Assembly: GCF_008831285.2 (NCBI RefSeq)
Contig: NC_045143.1
Coordinates: forward strand, 496,001-560,000
Reading direction: 5' to 3'
DNA: 64,000 bases
Origin: Nymphaea colorata
Lineage: Eukaryota > Streptophyta > Magnoliopsida > Nymphaeales > Nymphaeaceae
The translations under genes were made by a program, and so were the position numbers. Below, piece by piece: positions 1 to 11,880 of this stretch; within the stretch, counting starts at the first letter, position 1; every line of letters begins with the position of its first letter. The notes beneath the pieces are model-generated. The model was given only the letters and a program-made list of their open reading frames with translations. It did not search any database and was not told the origin of the DNA.

Positions 1-700
1 ATCTAAGACCATCGTATCTGGGTGAAACCAAGAAATAATATTCCTAGTTATGCCACCTCTTCAATTAATTATTTGGTTACTAAAAAGTGAGCCCCAGTAT
101 CTTATAAATTGTAATGTCCATTCCAACGCTTCTGTCATACAACTTCTGTCTTCAGTTTAAAATGGTGTTACAAGGTCTCCCACGACATTTGCAATGCAGT
201 CCAAGCGAAACTCGCGCACATGAAACTCCCGCTACCAATTTTCTATGCAGCTTCGAAGCAGTAGCAAACGCAAAATTCAGGATTGCATAATAGAGCGCAC
301 GCTCATTTTCTTTCCATGGATACATGCTTTTTTCCATCCGGGTCATCCTTTATTTGCTCATGAATAAATCTGACAGGCCTTCTGCTTGATTCTCTGTTGG
401 CAAGACAGACATCACAAGATCTCGCCAAGACCAGCACGCTCGCAACTGACCTCCAGCAGGGAAATCCATAAACTTTTGTGTAGAACGGTAGTGCAAATTT
501 ATTGCTCTGTTGCAATAGAATCTCAGGCTGAGAAAGAAGAAGCTTGTGCTATCTGCAACCGCACCAATGCAGCAGAGCCCTTTCAGCGCTCCAAATTCTT
601 TCCAGTCGGATATCATCTGCAGACCAGCATGAAGTCACACTGTAAAACCCAAAATTTTACTTATCTTCTCAAAATCATGAATAAGCCAGTTCGGGAGAAA
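1..700. other. 3' flank of the MBD gene, no recognisable gene
   Basis: Short open frames exist on both strands here, but none resembles a known family, and none has paired splice sites or a coding-like composition. The part next to 701 is presumably the 3' untranslated region of the minus-strand MBD gene. The leftmost few hundred bases could belong to a neighbouring transcript outside the window; nothing seen here decides that. Confidence 0.5.
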
Positions 701-2550
701 TTACTCTTTGAAAGCGTCCATTTCATCTCCATCAAGTACAAGAGCGTCCATCCATGCCCTCTTGGTCGATTCGGATAGCTCTTCATCACCAATAAATGGC
801 GTCCATGACCCATTTGGCCCATCAAGAACCCATCTAACCTTTGCTGGTCTACTGAAAAAATCAAATTTTTTCCGCTTGGAGTTTAAGCCAGCCTACCCAA
901 AGGCAAGTTTATCGCATCAGTACATGTTAGCAAGTGTTCAGGAATTCGGACCACAGCACACTAGTCTAAACAGTAAAGAGCAAAGAAGACTATGAAATGT
1001 GCCTTTCAGATCAATGTGAAAAAGGCAATTATCATGAATAAACTTCTCAGCTATTTCAACAACCATTGTTCAAATTGACAGTTTTTTTACTTTCCTTCCC
1101 AATTAGATGGTCTGGTTATCGACGGGGAGAAGCCAAAACCGACAATATTGCATCAAAGAAGCTCTATGTAGCTAAGACTCACAGGAAGGTCTTTGTCTGT
1201 CGAGTGTGTCGAATGGGCATCTGATTCCTTCCGCACTTTAGGTTTGTACCTTCCTAGCTTCCCAGTTTGAAGAAAGCTCAAAACCTCTTTTTTGGATCGG
1301 AACCGCCTATTTGAAACTGGGTCATAGAAATACTGCACAATCAGAAACTATGATCAAGTAGGTAGCAATTCTCATTCGAAGAAATTACCAAAATATATAA
1401 AACCCAGTGATGTGCATGTAAGCATTCATAACTTTTTTTCTACTTATCTGCCTTTGCTACCACTTGCTTCCCTCCCCCACAAACACACCCACACGGAGCC
1501 CCCTATATTTGTGGATGGTTCGTTGATGTGACAAAAAAATTTTTTAGATGGAGAAACGTTAAACAGGGAGGAAGTAGCTGGCCTTTCGACATTTCGGAGA
1601 AATTTTCAGGATTAATGCTAGAAAATTTGTAATATTCTTCAAAAAGAAAACATATTGGAATACTTTCAGCATTGAAGCTTTTTTTACAGGTTATATGAAA
1701 TAACCGATTACATTTCTCGAGCAGCATTGAAACATCTAAGGAACATAAGAATGATTAGAATTAATTGATTCTTTATAACACATTCAATTTCAAAATTTTC
1801 AGCTAAAGTGCAGCAGCATCCATGATTTTGGATGAACGCGCACCTATTAACCGGCAACTAAGGGCCAGGCTGCAACTTCATCTATCTAACGAAATAAATT
1901 CATGCCCTACAAAGGGCTTCATAGATCCAGAAGTAAAAAAATGGGACCACAAATCGAATGATTGTAACAACAATCCGCGACAAGAAGACAGGAAACTCAT
2001 CCATCCCAGACAACATAGGTAGAATTTTATTACATATCTATTTACTCATTGGATCGAGATAAAACGAATTAAGAAAACAATAGATGAAACGGGGAAAAAT
2101 TCCTTCATTTTGCATTGTCGCCATTCTTACACTGGTAGTTTAGGCCTTTAGGGTTACCTTATCCCTCGCTCCAGCCGTTGCTCCACTGGTCCGGACCTTG
2201 ATCCCGGTTGTCCACCCGGCCGGCAGCCATTCCGGCCTGTTGACTGCCATCATCTCCGATGCCGGCTTCTCAGGCAGAGCGGCCTGTACCGGGACGGCCG
2301 CGCAAACGTCCAACCCTCCGACTCTCGCACCAATTGCAGGAGCTTCTCTATCAACTGCCCCAGAGAGCGTCTGGCCAGCGCTAGCGAACAAATCCGGCGT
2401 TCTCGACAGCAGGACAGGGGACCTCTCGGAGAACCCGCCGGTCAAATCCCCTCCTCCCCTTATCACAAGGGAGGGATTCAGGCTCTTGAGGTCCGCCAAG
2501 ACTTGCTTTGCGTTGGAAGGGAAAGGCTGAAACCCGCTCGCTGCTGACAT
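701..2550 (-). CDS. Methyl-CpG-binding domain protein (plant MBD5/6-like)
   Basis: Coding exons on the minus strand: 2550-2158, 1332-1183 and 892-701. All junctions are GT-AG and all are phase 0, giving 244 residues. Residues 1-104 are a low-complexity N-terminus. The MBD follows (about 105-165): RPEWLPAGW, then TSGATAGARDK at the end of exon 1 joined to YFYDPVSNRRFRSKKEVL at the start of exon 2. This arginine/threonine/aspartate loop is the DNA-contact region of plant MBDs that bind methylated CG. The C-terminal segment (FDFFSRPAKVRWVL, then WTPFIGDEEL and a final acidic tail) matches the extra conserved block of the plant MBD5/6 class, and the length is close to that class. The family acts in the nucleus, at methylated DNA. 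Exon 1 is much richer in GC than the flanking DNA. Family membership is clear; the exact orthologue is not. The start at 2550 is the first ATG of the open frame and is preceded by a CT-rich leader. Confidence 0.9.
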
Positions 2551-2623
2551 ACTGTACTCCGGCGAGCTCCGGCACCGCTTTCCGGCGAGCGAGAAAAACC
2601 AGCGCCTAGGGTTCTTATTTTCC

Positions 2624-2644
2624 CCAGAGAGAGAGAGAGAGACA
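2624..2644 (-). promoter_or_regulatory. CT-rich leader tract upstream of the MBD start
   Basis: The plus strand shows a run of GA dinucleotides, so the sense strand of the MBD gene carries a CT run about 75-95 bases before its ATG. Pyrimidine patches of this kind are common in plant core promoters and 5' leaders. The role is inferred. Confidence 0.45.
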
Positions 2645-5001
2645 GACGGGCGCCTTTCTTCGGCCTGGAGTACAATTTACGAAACTGAAGTCAATGACAT
2701 GAAATATTTTCAAAACAGACCCAATTTTAAGTCAATTACATTTAACCTCTGACTTTATTGAACGTACAACTGGTAAAGTAGGTTGGTTATCGTGTTCTAG
2801 TCTGACCTGAAATTTCCCATTAAAAATTATATTCAGAAGCATACCATCGGTTGTTTTGAATTGATAACATTTTCCAGAGAAACGCTGGGTATCAACTTTA
2901 GAGTGGGTAGACTCCTAGTTTTTATTCGGATAAACCTGGATAATGCGTATTCTTGCCTCTGATTATAGCAACACAAACTTACCTCATTCATGTATTAAAA
3001 TTTAGTCCTGTTTCAACTTCAAGATCCATTCAATTGAACCATGTCATATGAAATAACAACCGAACAATAATATTGCCAAATGAAAAATGTAGTGGTAGGA
3101 TTATTGGTTATATATATATATCCAAGTAATAACTGAAAACAAAAAGATCGTTATTCCAATGCTATGTTATTTATAATTTCATTTTATGAAGTTGGGTGCA
3201 ACAAGATTTTCTGAACTATTTCTCAAGTATGTGATACTGCATTCATGAGGTTTGAGCCTTTGATGAGTTGATCTTTCACGGCATCAATATTCGGTTCTTA
3301 TGAGACAGGAAAGATCTTAAGCAAAAATTGGTTGCAGGGGCGACGAATTTCACCTCGGTTTCAGTTGTTTAGCAATATTATTGCTACCAAGAAGCGGTGG
3401 ATGTTGTGAAAACCAGAATCATCCAAGCAGAAGAACAGAATAGGGACACGATTCCCACATCCCCAAGCAGAAGTATGAGGTTCAAATCTCGTGGTCGTCC
3501 TAATGTTCTGATGTGTTCTTCTTTTAGACTGCAAATGGTAGCAAGTGTGACACGAGTTTAAAGCAAGTGTGATACTTGAGTTTAAAGATACAGCGTAAGT
3601 CCACCTAGACCCCGAAGCAAACCAAAACATTAAAAGAAAAGGGAAACAACTCCAACAATATGGAGATGATGTCTAACCATAGACCAAGAATCCGCAAAAA
3701 AGTAAAGCTTTCGGGTTCACATGCAGCCATGCACAATCTTTGCCAAAAAACTATTTTGTTTCATAATCAAATCCTGCAAGTCCTTGGAAACGAAACCAGA
3801 GGTTATCCAGTCAATCCCCTTGATACCTTGCCTAAGAACCAGCTATTGGAAACTATCCTTTGGAAAAGTTTCTTCCTTTTCAGAGGGTCAATGCACAAAA
3901 AAGTTCAAAGATTTCGGCAAAAAACATCTCTAGATGAGAGAAAATGCCACCTGAATGAACAAACTTGACTTAGATACCTAATTAGTTATCGGATGAATCA
4001 AATACTGAAGCATAGGCTCCTTGAGAAGAGCAGGAATTTCCATATCGGAATATATAAACAAAGGATATATATTAGCTTGATGAGATCATGAACTCCAAAT
4101 CTCATGTACTGGTGTATGCCACTGCTTATGGTTTTGGAGCAGAACTAGGAATGCATGCGTTTGCTTCATGATTGACATGTATCATAAACAACTACAGATT
4201 GGAAATATGATTATGGATTTCCTGAAAGGAACCAGGCAGGTACTTTACTGCTGTCATGACAATATTATTGCCACGAAAATTTTCTTCCTTAATCTGCACT
4301 GCTGTTCACACTGGTGACCAATGCTCATTTAATTGTATAGAACTAGACTTTGTGTGGGACAAAGTTTAATGGTAATTGTCTTTCTTTTGGGCAATCATGC
4401 AGAGCTGGGCTCCATCTCTTTTTCCCTTTTTCTTTTTTAAGAAGCTAAGTGGAGTTGGGGCAGACACTTAGAAGGTTAGATGATCACGAAACGCCTTACT
4501 TCATTCTCGTCCAACCTCCACCATATTCACCCCGACTTTATGCATCATATATAAATCTGTGAGGCGCCGACTGCTTAAATATCAAGTGATTAATAACCAT
4601 TCAATTCAGACCTCAATGCGTGATTTACTGATAGCTGCCAAATAAGCTGATGTGTTTCTTTTGTTTTTTCCTTTTACAGGTATAACTGAAACAGATGAAG
4701 CGATCCACACTGTTAACTATGATTGCAGAGAAAAAATAACACTACAGAGTTATAAATTTCAAAATCTTAGGAAGTTCTTAAACTCTTAGAACGACCAATA
4801 TAATCCCATTTTGCAGTGCTTACAATATCCTTCAGCATTGAAATCGTGCTCGAGAATTCGGTATATCAAGATAGAAAAATTGCATATTGATAAGCAGATG
4901 CACCATTTATTTCATTTTTTACTCAATCATCCATCTTCCAAAGGTCAATGGTGAAGATTGTTCTTTAGTGATCTAATACAGAGTCTGGTACCTACAAATT
5001 T

Positions 5002-5024
5002 CTCTCTCTCTCTCTCTCTCTCTC
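5002..5024. repeat. (CT)n microsatellite
   Basis: An uninterrupted run of TC dinucleotides just before a tandem duplication with TA spacers. Confidence 0.85.
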
Positions 5025-5047
5025 TGAGAGATATGTTATATATATAT

Positions 5048-5156
5048 CAACAATTAATATGATTTAGACAAACATTGATGGGTCAGTGGTAGGTATATAT
5101 ATATATATATCAACAACTAACATGATTTGGACAAACATTGATGGATCAGTGGTAGG
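5048..5156. repeat. 46-bp direct duplication separated by a TA tract
   Basis: Two copies, 5048-5093 and 5111-5156, have a 63-bp period. Both begin CAACAA and end GTCAGTGGTAGG or ATCAGTGGTAGG, with about four mismatches. The spacer is a TA microsatellite, which suggests slippage or unequal exchange. Confidence 0.8.
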
Positions 5157-6199
5157 ACTTTATCTATGTCGGGCTAAAACAGTAGTCACATACTGTACAA
5201 CATTAATGACTGAACAGACAGAACGAATGGATGCATAATTTTTTATAAAAAAGAACATGAAAAAGCATTAGGAAAATCTCGTCAGTGTGTTCGAAGAAAG
5301 ATAAAGCCATCAAACAGTAATGTTAACAATAAAATATTGATCGCGCGGATCATATTGCAGATTATTGCAGCATCCACTTTTTCCACAGAAACAGAATCAT
5401 GAATGTGACGCTTGATACAGGGATGAATTTCAGCAAAATAGCTAGTCATTTTGGCATTCCTAGCTCCATCATGTACCCTCTTTCTTCATGATCTCATCGC
5501 GCCTATGAAAATTGAAGCATTGGGTCAGGGCTTCTTCATATTTACCATCCACCCTCCCCATCAAATATGTTGCTTTCCATGATCACTTGCAACCGATTTT
5601 TATGGGTTTTTTTCATACTTTTGCAAATCTTATTTATTTTCAGATTAAGTATTTGAGATTATAAGCTTGTTTTCGTTTAGAAAAATGCCTTTTTTTTTAA
5701 TACGACATCATCATTTAAAGATAACCGTGTGTCAATTAAACTTTTACACTGTCAGTAACTTAAATACTCCAACTAATATAAGCAGACTACTTGTTGATTA
5801 ATTGTAGTTAGCCTTTTTAACCATACAAAATAATAACGTAAGCTCAAGTATATATTTGAACTGTTATTTTTATTAATATCAAGTCGGTTAGATGAATATT
5901 TTGCTGCTGATGGTAGAAGCCCATTTATGCAAGAAAATGTGCACACAAAATTAGTATGTTTCGCATGTTCCTTTTTTAAGTGGTACAAAGCAATAATTCT
6001 TCTCTAACTTAACAGTTTACTTGAACAAGATTAACCTTGAAAAAACTTAAGGGTGTTTTCATGGAGGCAGGGTGAAATCTATGATTTGTGTAGAAGACAT
6101 GGATGGATTTGGAAAACTTCCCCGGGCATGTGGGCATCCGCCCCCCATTCCTCATAATTCGTTCATTTTTTAATATTCTTTCTTGATTGGTTGCATGCG

Positions 6200-6216
6200 T
6201 ATATATGCATGCATGG
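6200..6216 (+). promoter_or_regulatory. TATA-like box overlapping an RY motif, HIPP promoter
   Basis: TATATAT at 6200-6206 is followed at once by CATGCATG at 6208-6215, about 60-75 bases before the HIPP ATG. The spacing is plausible for a core promoter. CATGCATG is the RY element bound by plant B3 factors of the ABI3/FUS3/LEC2 group. Both calls are motif matches only. Confidence 0.4.
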
Positions 6217-6274
6217 CCTTCTTCTCATGAGCAATCCTTCTCTGTGTGGGTGAAAAAAGGACGGAGAAGCAACT

Positions 6275-7641
6275 ATGGGAGCTCTGGACTATCTCTCTAA
6301 CTTCTGCACCGTCACTTCCACCAGCAACAAGAAAAAAACGTTGCAGGTCTTTAATTCCATCTCCCTCTAACTTCTGTTTCTGTTTCCACTTCTCCCAGAT
6401 TTTCCCCTCTACTGCCTCATTTTCTTCCGGGAAATAACCATTTCATTTTTCAGACAGTGGAGCTCAAGGTGAGGCTGGACTGCGATGGCTGTGAAAGGAA
6501 AGTTAGAAACGCGGTTTCGTCTATGAAAGGTACATCCTTCATCATGATTTCTCCTGTCATATCTTGTCTACGGAGTTCAGTAAGAAACTTGTTATCCTCT
6601 TAATTAAATACCCATTTGGAATGCCTGAGTAGATGGGCGTCTTGGTCCTTCATCATCTGTGCAGTTTTTTCATCAATGGAGGTCAGACAATTCGTGATGA
6701 GTGATGATAAGCTACTCATGAATCTCCTTCGAGTGGCCGAAATGAAGAAGACAGACGGTAGAGTAACTATGGAGAATATAAATATACGATAATACATGAT
6801 CCCCTCGAAACAGTCACCCAATTCAATTGCTCACTGCATCTTTACCAGAAGGAATCATTTCGATCTTTTGCCCTTCTTCTTCTTCTTCCTCCTTCTGATT
6901 ATTATTATTATTATAAATTTGTCGATGTTTTGGCCCTTTAATATTTTCAACTTCGAAACGCAGCTAGTTCTTGCTTCCTATATCGATTGATCTTCTATTT
7001 GCCTCTCCCTGCTACAGCTGACAAAATTAAGATAATTCCAATCGACTTACGAACATCGGAAAAGTTTTTTGGGCATCATCTTTTTTGTTACGGATCAAAT
7101 GTTTCGAAGCTAGGTTGACATTCTATATACTTTGGTAATTTCAAACACGTTGCCCATTGAAGAAATGCTATGATTTTTTTTCCAACAATTTGAACTGGAT
7201 CATGTCCTGTTAATGTTGCCCTATAGCAGCTCTATCTACCAACAATCCTTTTTCTCATTGAAACAGGGGAGGGATATTAGAGAGAGGGAAGTAGTATTGT
7301 CATTTTGAATTCGACGACTGGTTTTGTTATTTGATGCAGGGGTGAAGTCTGTGGATGTGATCAGAAAACAGAACAGGGTGGTGGTGAAAGGCTACGTGAC
7401 CGCAAAGAAGGTGCTGAAGACGGTGAGGAGCACCGGGAAGCGGCCGGAGCTCTGGCCCTACGTGCCCTACAACTTGGTGACCTGTCCCTACGCTGCGGGG
7501 ACCTATGACAAGAAAGCACCCCCTGGCTTCGTCCGGAAAGTTGCAGCTCCGGCTGCTGCCACTTCCGGCACCCCCGACCCCCATGAGAGCTTCGCTTCCC
7601 TCTTCAGTGATGACAACCCACATGCATGCTCTATCATGTAA
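6275..7641 (+). CDS. Heavy metal-associated isoprenylated plant protein (HIPP)
   Basis: Exons 6275-6346, 6454-6529 and 7340-7641 join with GT-AG borders to give 149 residues. The N-terminus MGALDYLSNFCTV is typical of the HIPP20-27 type group. The HMA domain starts in exon 2 (TVELKVRLDCDGCERKV) with the CxxC metal site at C34/C37, and runs into exon 3 (GVKSVDVIRKQNRVVVKGYV). Next come the family block STGKRPELWPYVPYNLV, the segment APPGFVRKV and LFSDDNPHACSIM at the end. CSIM is a CaaX box, so farnesylation and membrane association are expected. Family members bind metals such as cadmium, copper or zinc and act in metal homeostasis and stress responses. Exon 3 is GC-rich compared with its introns. 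All family landmarks are present, with no frameshift or premature stop. Which numbered HIPP this is cannot be settled here. Confidence 0.95.
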
Positions 7642-8773
7642 CATCTCAATCACCACCCTCTGCTAGCAAACCTCACCACTTCTCTCTCTACATCTTATAT
7701 ATATATATATATATATAAAAGTTGGCTGTTATCATGAGTCCTGTTTCATATTAAATAAGAAGGGAAAGAAATTTGAGGCCGAAAGAGATTTGTTGAATTC
7801 GATGATGGTGATGTCGATGTGGTATCACTACAGAAGTAAATGATAGGGAATGTTTCATTTGGGGACCTTTGGTTTAACAATATATTGGAAGCTTACCATT
7901 TCCTTTCAAATTATTGCACTGAACTTTTTACCGAAACTGTCAATTGGGAACGTGAAGTTTGACGAAAGATGAGGTGAAAGGTTGTGTTCCGCTTAGTTTA
8001 CTGTGCAAGTAGGGCGTTTCGCTATGTTTGAAATACTAAAATCTATTGTTTATCAAATTAGGGATTTTAGATCAAACCGAAGATCTACACTTTAAATCTT
8101 TATCTTACTTTTTTTGTATTGAAAAAGAAGTCGGATTTTAGATCAAACCCAAGATCTACCCTTTAAATCATTCGGATCATGGTTTTTACATCTTAAGCGT
8201 ATCAAATATGAGACTATTAAATGTCCCCTTAACATATTCCACACAAATGGCTGATCGAGATGAGATTATTGAGTAATCTAGTTAAATTGAGCCTCCAAAT
8301 GTTTTTTCAGGACAATTATGTTATTTGGGATATCAAAGAAATAATTGGCCTCAGATGAATTATTTCCGAAAATATTAGCCTTCCATAGGAAAAGGATGGA
8401 TAAGAAAGAGCTCACCTTTATAATAAATGAGAAAAGACGAGACATGGTGGAAATGGAAAATAGGAGGAGGACAGTACTCTTCATTGCTTCATCGTGAGAT
8501 AGCTATCAATTGTAGAGGTTCAAATAATGCAATCTAGTGCGATCAAAGCCTTTCAAAAGTAAGATTGTTGGTAGAAAAGTTGTGTCGCCCAAGTATGTTT
8601 TAAAATGAGTTAACAAGTACGTTTTAAAATTTGGTCCCGTATTTACATGAATACTTGGTTTTCATAAAACTTTTTGTTTTTTAAATTGCGGGCATATATA
8701 TATATGCTTTATAATTATTTATTTATTTTTATATATTGTACTTGTTAGAACATAAGGATTTGTAAAATAGTAC
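7642..8773. other. 3' flank of the HIPP gene
   Basis: Non-coding AT-rich DNA. It holds a TA microsatellite at about 7697-7717 and a 37-bp direct repeat (8062-8098 and 8133-8169, period 71). No open frame here resembles a protein family. Confidence 0.6.
8062..8169. repeat. 37-bp direct duplication, period 71
   Basis: The segment beginning GGATTTTAGATCAAACC and ending CTTTAAATC occurs at 8062-8098 and again at 8133-8169 with about two mismatches. Confidence 0.75.
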
Positions 8774-8781
8774 CCTCTAGC

Positions 8782-9450
8782 TAGGCCTGGGCGTCGGGCG
8801 GGTCGCCGGCCCCAGGTCCGGGCCGCGATTTGCTAACATCGGCTTTCGCCCGTTGCGCTCGGCCCGGTAAAAATTTAAAACGGGTCGGGTCCCGGTTTTA
8901 AGTTGGGGCTCGATAATGCTTAGGTCGAGAAAACTTGACCTAACCGATAATGCTTAGGTCGAGAAAACTCAACCTAATCTTCTTTCCCTTTTCATTTGAA
9001 AGGGAGAGATTGTGCAGCCTGCGCTATTGTGCCTCAGTTATCCACCGACCACCGTCCCCGCCATTAGCCGTCGCACTGGTGGTCTATAGTATACCGTGCC
9101 GCACTGCTGGTCCGTCATCGTCGTCGCACTGCTTTAACAACATTAGCTCTGGATAGTAATCTTTGAACTAAAAACAAATTGCTCTCCTTTTTGGTAGGAT
9201 TACTCTGGTCAAACGCTACTTGGCCTAGCTTTCTTTCCCCTTTCTCTTTTCTTCTCTTGGAACCAACTTCATGTCTGAAGCTTGACTGGGCAGATAACAA
9301 AACGGGCCGGGTCAGGCCTCGGACATGATTGACCCAGCCCGGTACCCGGCCCTACCCGGCCCGTTAATAATCGGGCCGGGTAGCTGGTCGGCTGACTATA
9401 TCCAAATCCAAGACTCAAACGGGCTGGCCCTACCCCGATGCCCATGCCTA
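8782..9450. mobile_element. Non-autonomous hAT-like DNA transposon with target-site duplication
   Basis: The left end reads TAGGCCTGGGCGTCGGGC. The right end, read from the other strand, is TAGGCATGGGCATCGGGG, so the terminal inverted repeats match at 15 of the first 18 bases. The flanks are CCTCTAGC (8774-8781) and CCTCTAAC (9451-9458), an 8-bp target duplication with one mismatch; 8 bp is the hallmark of hAT elements. The 669-bp interior has no transposase. GC-rich GGGCCGG/CCCGGCC strings sit near both ends and there is a 34-bp internal tandem duplication. It is therefore a deletion derivative that needs an enzyme supplied elsewhere. Confidence 0.75.
8911..8978. repeat. 34-bp tandem duplication inside the hAT-like element
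   Basis: Two adjacent copies, 8911-8944 and 8945-8978, each begin CGATAATGCTTAGGTCGAG and differ at about three positions near their ends. Confidence 0.85.
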
Positions 9451-9968
9451 CCTCTAACAAAAAATTTGTAGTTTCGTTTCCACCTGAAATTCCATGGGTA
9501 AGCGGAGGTTGGTTTGCCAGATTGGTGGAAACTTTCTTGAATTTCAAGACCTGCAACCATTATTACCATTTATGTCAAACGTTGGACAAAATGTTTCCGA
9601 TTAATATGGGTTTGAAAATGCAATATTCTGACCGATAGAACCCGGAGAGTACACCAGAAAAGAAAATTCTGGAATTTTGAAGAAATACCCACGCTGGGAT
9701 AAAATTAAAAATTCAAAGCCTATACCCTTCTTGGTTTTCCCAAAATTTTCAAACAGCGCACTTTTCCAGATTATTGAAAAAAGTCAGCTTTTAAACATTT
9801 GGAAATACAATACCAATCAAACTTCTCAGTTTGACAAATAATTGTATATAGATACTTTATTTGCTTTTACATAAATTGGCATCTTGACCTGAACAGAACA
9901 CATAGGTATGCATGTTGAATTGTTTTTCTGAATGTTTTTCCGTGAAGAACTAGAAGAAAACGGTGTCA

Positions 9969-10157
9969 GGTAGGGACAGAGTAAAAAAAAAAAAATTCAT
10001 ACGAAGAGCCGAATTAAAGTTTTCAAACAAAACAAAATATTAATTTTCCAAAATTTTTATACAAAAAAATGAAAATTTTCAAAATTTACATGTAAATTTA
10101 AAAAAATAATTGAAGTGCCGCCAAGGCCCTTACGGACCTCTCCTTGACTCAGCCCCT
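9969..10157. mobile_element. Small MITE-like element with 7-bp target duplication
   Basis: The 189-bp segment is bounded by direct repeats GGTGTCA at 9962-9968 and 10158-10164. The ends are imperfect inverted repeats: AGGGACAGAGT near the left end and, on the other strand, AGGGGCTGAGT at the right end (9 of 11). The interior is AT-rich and non-coding. A related terminal string (AGGGACAGAGT) occurs in the element at 55774-55944, which supports a shared family. Confidence 0.5.
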
Positions 10158-10489
10158 GGTGTCAAGCACAACCATAGCTCATCAAAGACCAAAAATTTTG
10201 AAACACACGGAATTTGACAAGTTGTGAACTAACCATGTGGAGGATCAAGCCACTCTAGATTTGAAAAGAAAAATCGAAAGCAATTGACTTCTTTTATACA
10301 AAACTAAGATTATTGAATATATGAGTTTATTTTTTAACATGCACAAGCCTACCGTTCATCCAAACAAAGACAAAGTAAGGTTTAAGTTTGTGTCAAGGCA
10401 TAGTGTAGAGCCAGAGCATCGTCAACTTGATGAAGCGTTTCATTTCCTTTGGCCTGTAAACACAACACATACAAGGTTTTTTTTATAAT

Positions 10490-10640
10490 AAAAAATTGTG
10501 TTATAAATCTATCTCAAAAATTGAAACAGTTTTATAGAACGGTGTTATAGTGCTCCACTGACAAATTGTGTTGTAAATCTATCTTAAAAATTGAAGCATG
10601 TTCATAAAACGCTATGTTATAGCATTCAACGAATCTCCCG
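10490..10640. repeat. Degenerate tandem duplication (~73 bp unit)
   Basis: Two diverged adjacent copies share ATTGTGTT(A/G)TAAATCTATCT(C/T)AAAAATTGAA, followed by a related TTATAG(T/C) string. The copy borders are approximate. Confidence 0.6.
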
Positions 10641-11639
10641 TAATTTTGAGGTAAATTCAAAGAATAATTTCTTACTAGCAGAATTGAAACGAATAATGTG
10701 AGGCTTTCATGCGCCCAACTTGATCAACTAAGCCATGCCCATGCAACATTTAGAAGCCTACGTATCAAACAAATTTGAGTGATTTGAATAAAATCTTCAG
10801 AGAACGGACCATGTCAAAGAACATACGAAAAAAAATTATATATATTTGCATCAGCTCTTCTTGGAATGGAATAGCAAGGAGAGAAAAGACCACTTTGCTC
10901 AACCACTTGAACTTAAATAAATCATTCTTTTAAGATTGCATCACATAAAGAGGGGAATTAAAAATACGAATCCGTGGATCACCCAATCGACCAATATCAC
11001 AGTCAAAAGCACGCGCAGGAAGATGGCGACCCAATTCTAAGCTCGGTCACCCAATTTTCCCACCAACCCTTTGGGTTAGTTAGCCGTCTTGACCCCTTCA
11101 GTTGGGCTCCGCAACAATGTCATATCCCGTCACTAGTTAATGTTGCAAAAAAAAAAAATCATAGAAAATAAACAAATAAAAAATCGTCCTTGCTTGTCCA
11201 CATGTTTATTTTCGAAGAAAAAAAAATCTCGAGACTTGGAGAACCGTGTAACGAACTGTCGTCTTATATGGTGTGCGTCAGATTTTCTCTACCAAGAAAA
11301 GAAAAGAAAAGCAAAAGAGGGGAAAGATCGTCCCGGGACATTTAAGCTCACGATTGAAGATCAAGGGTTGGTGGTTGTATCTTCCTGCCCCCGTGCCGTG
11401 CCGTCCACATCGTGTGATGTATGGGGTGGCAACCAAACAGGGACCAACTACGCCCGAATCAGTTTTCATTAGTATCGATAGCCTGAACGATAAATTATAT
11501 CTGACTACTACCGGCGGAGTCAGAATTTTTTTTTTTTTTTTTGAAACGCACTGATTCACCAATTTTCATACATGAAAGGACATTTATATGTATAACAAAG
11601 TAAATATTAAACGATTTTAATGTGAAAATAAAGAATTTT

Positions 11640-11880
11640 GAGAAGCTAGTGTAGGCAACTGCCTACACCAGCCTATAAGTAGCTCCGCCCAAGGGCAGAC
11701 GGAAGGAGGGGGCGCCGCCTGGGCCACGGCTCAGATGAGTGCAGAAATTTTTTTTATATTAAAAAAATCAATTTTTTTTAGTTTGCCCAACAGATCGCTC
11801 CTCTTGACCCTACCCGTCGCTCCTCTTGGACCCGTGGATCGTTTGGTCCGTCCCTGAAAAAAATCCTGGCTGCATCATAG
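11640..11880. repeat. Fragment of a dispersed repeat (GC-rich head, AT-rich body)
   Basis: GC-rich strings (AGCTCCGCCC, GGCGCCGCC, GGGCCACGGCTC) stand out from AT-rich surroundings. They resemble parts of the segments at 55774-55944 (GGGGCCAAG, GGCCATGGCC) and about 37200-37415 (GGCTCCGCCC). Family and borders are unknown. Confidence 0.35.

Larger units (their letters stand above)
2671..6199. other. Intergenic region between the MBD and HIPP genes
   Basis: AT-rich DNA between two divergently oriented genes (MBD minus, HIPP plus), so it holds both promoters. No credible coding region was found; the open frames near 3361-3968 lack family resemblance and splice context. It contains a CT microsatellite at about 5002-5024, TA tracts, and a near-perfect direct duplication (5048-5093 and 5111-5156). 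Confidence 0.6.

Noticed and set aside
386-778. 130-residue plus-strand frame overlapping MBD exon 3
   Set aside because: It overlaps the antisense of a well-supported MBD exon and resembles no family.
3470-3505. tRNA-like B-box string (GGTTCAAATCTC)
   Set aside because: No matching A box, acceptor stem or cloverleaf could be drawn around it.
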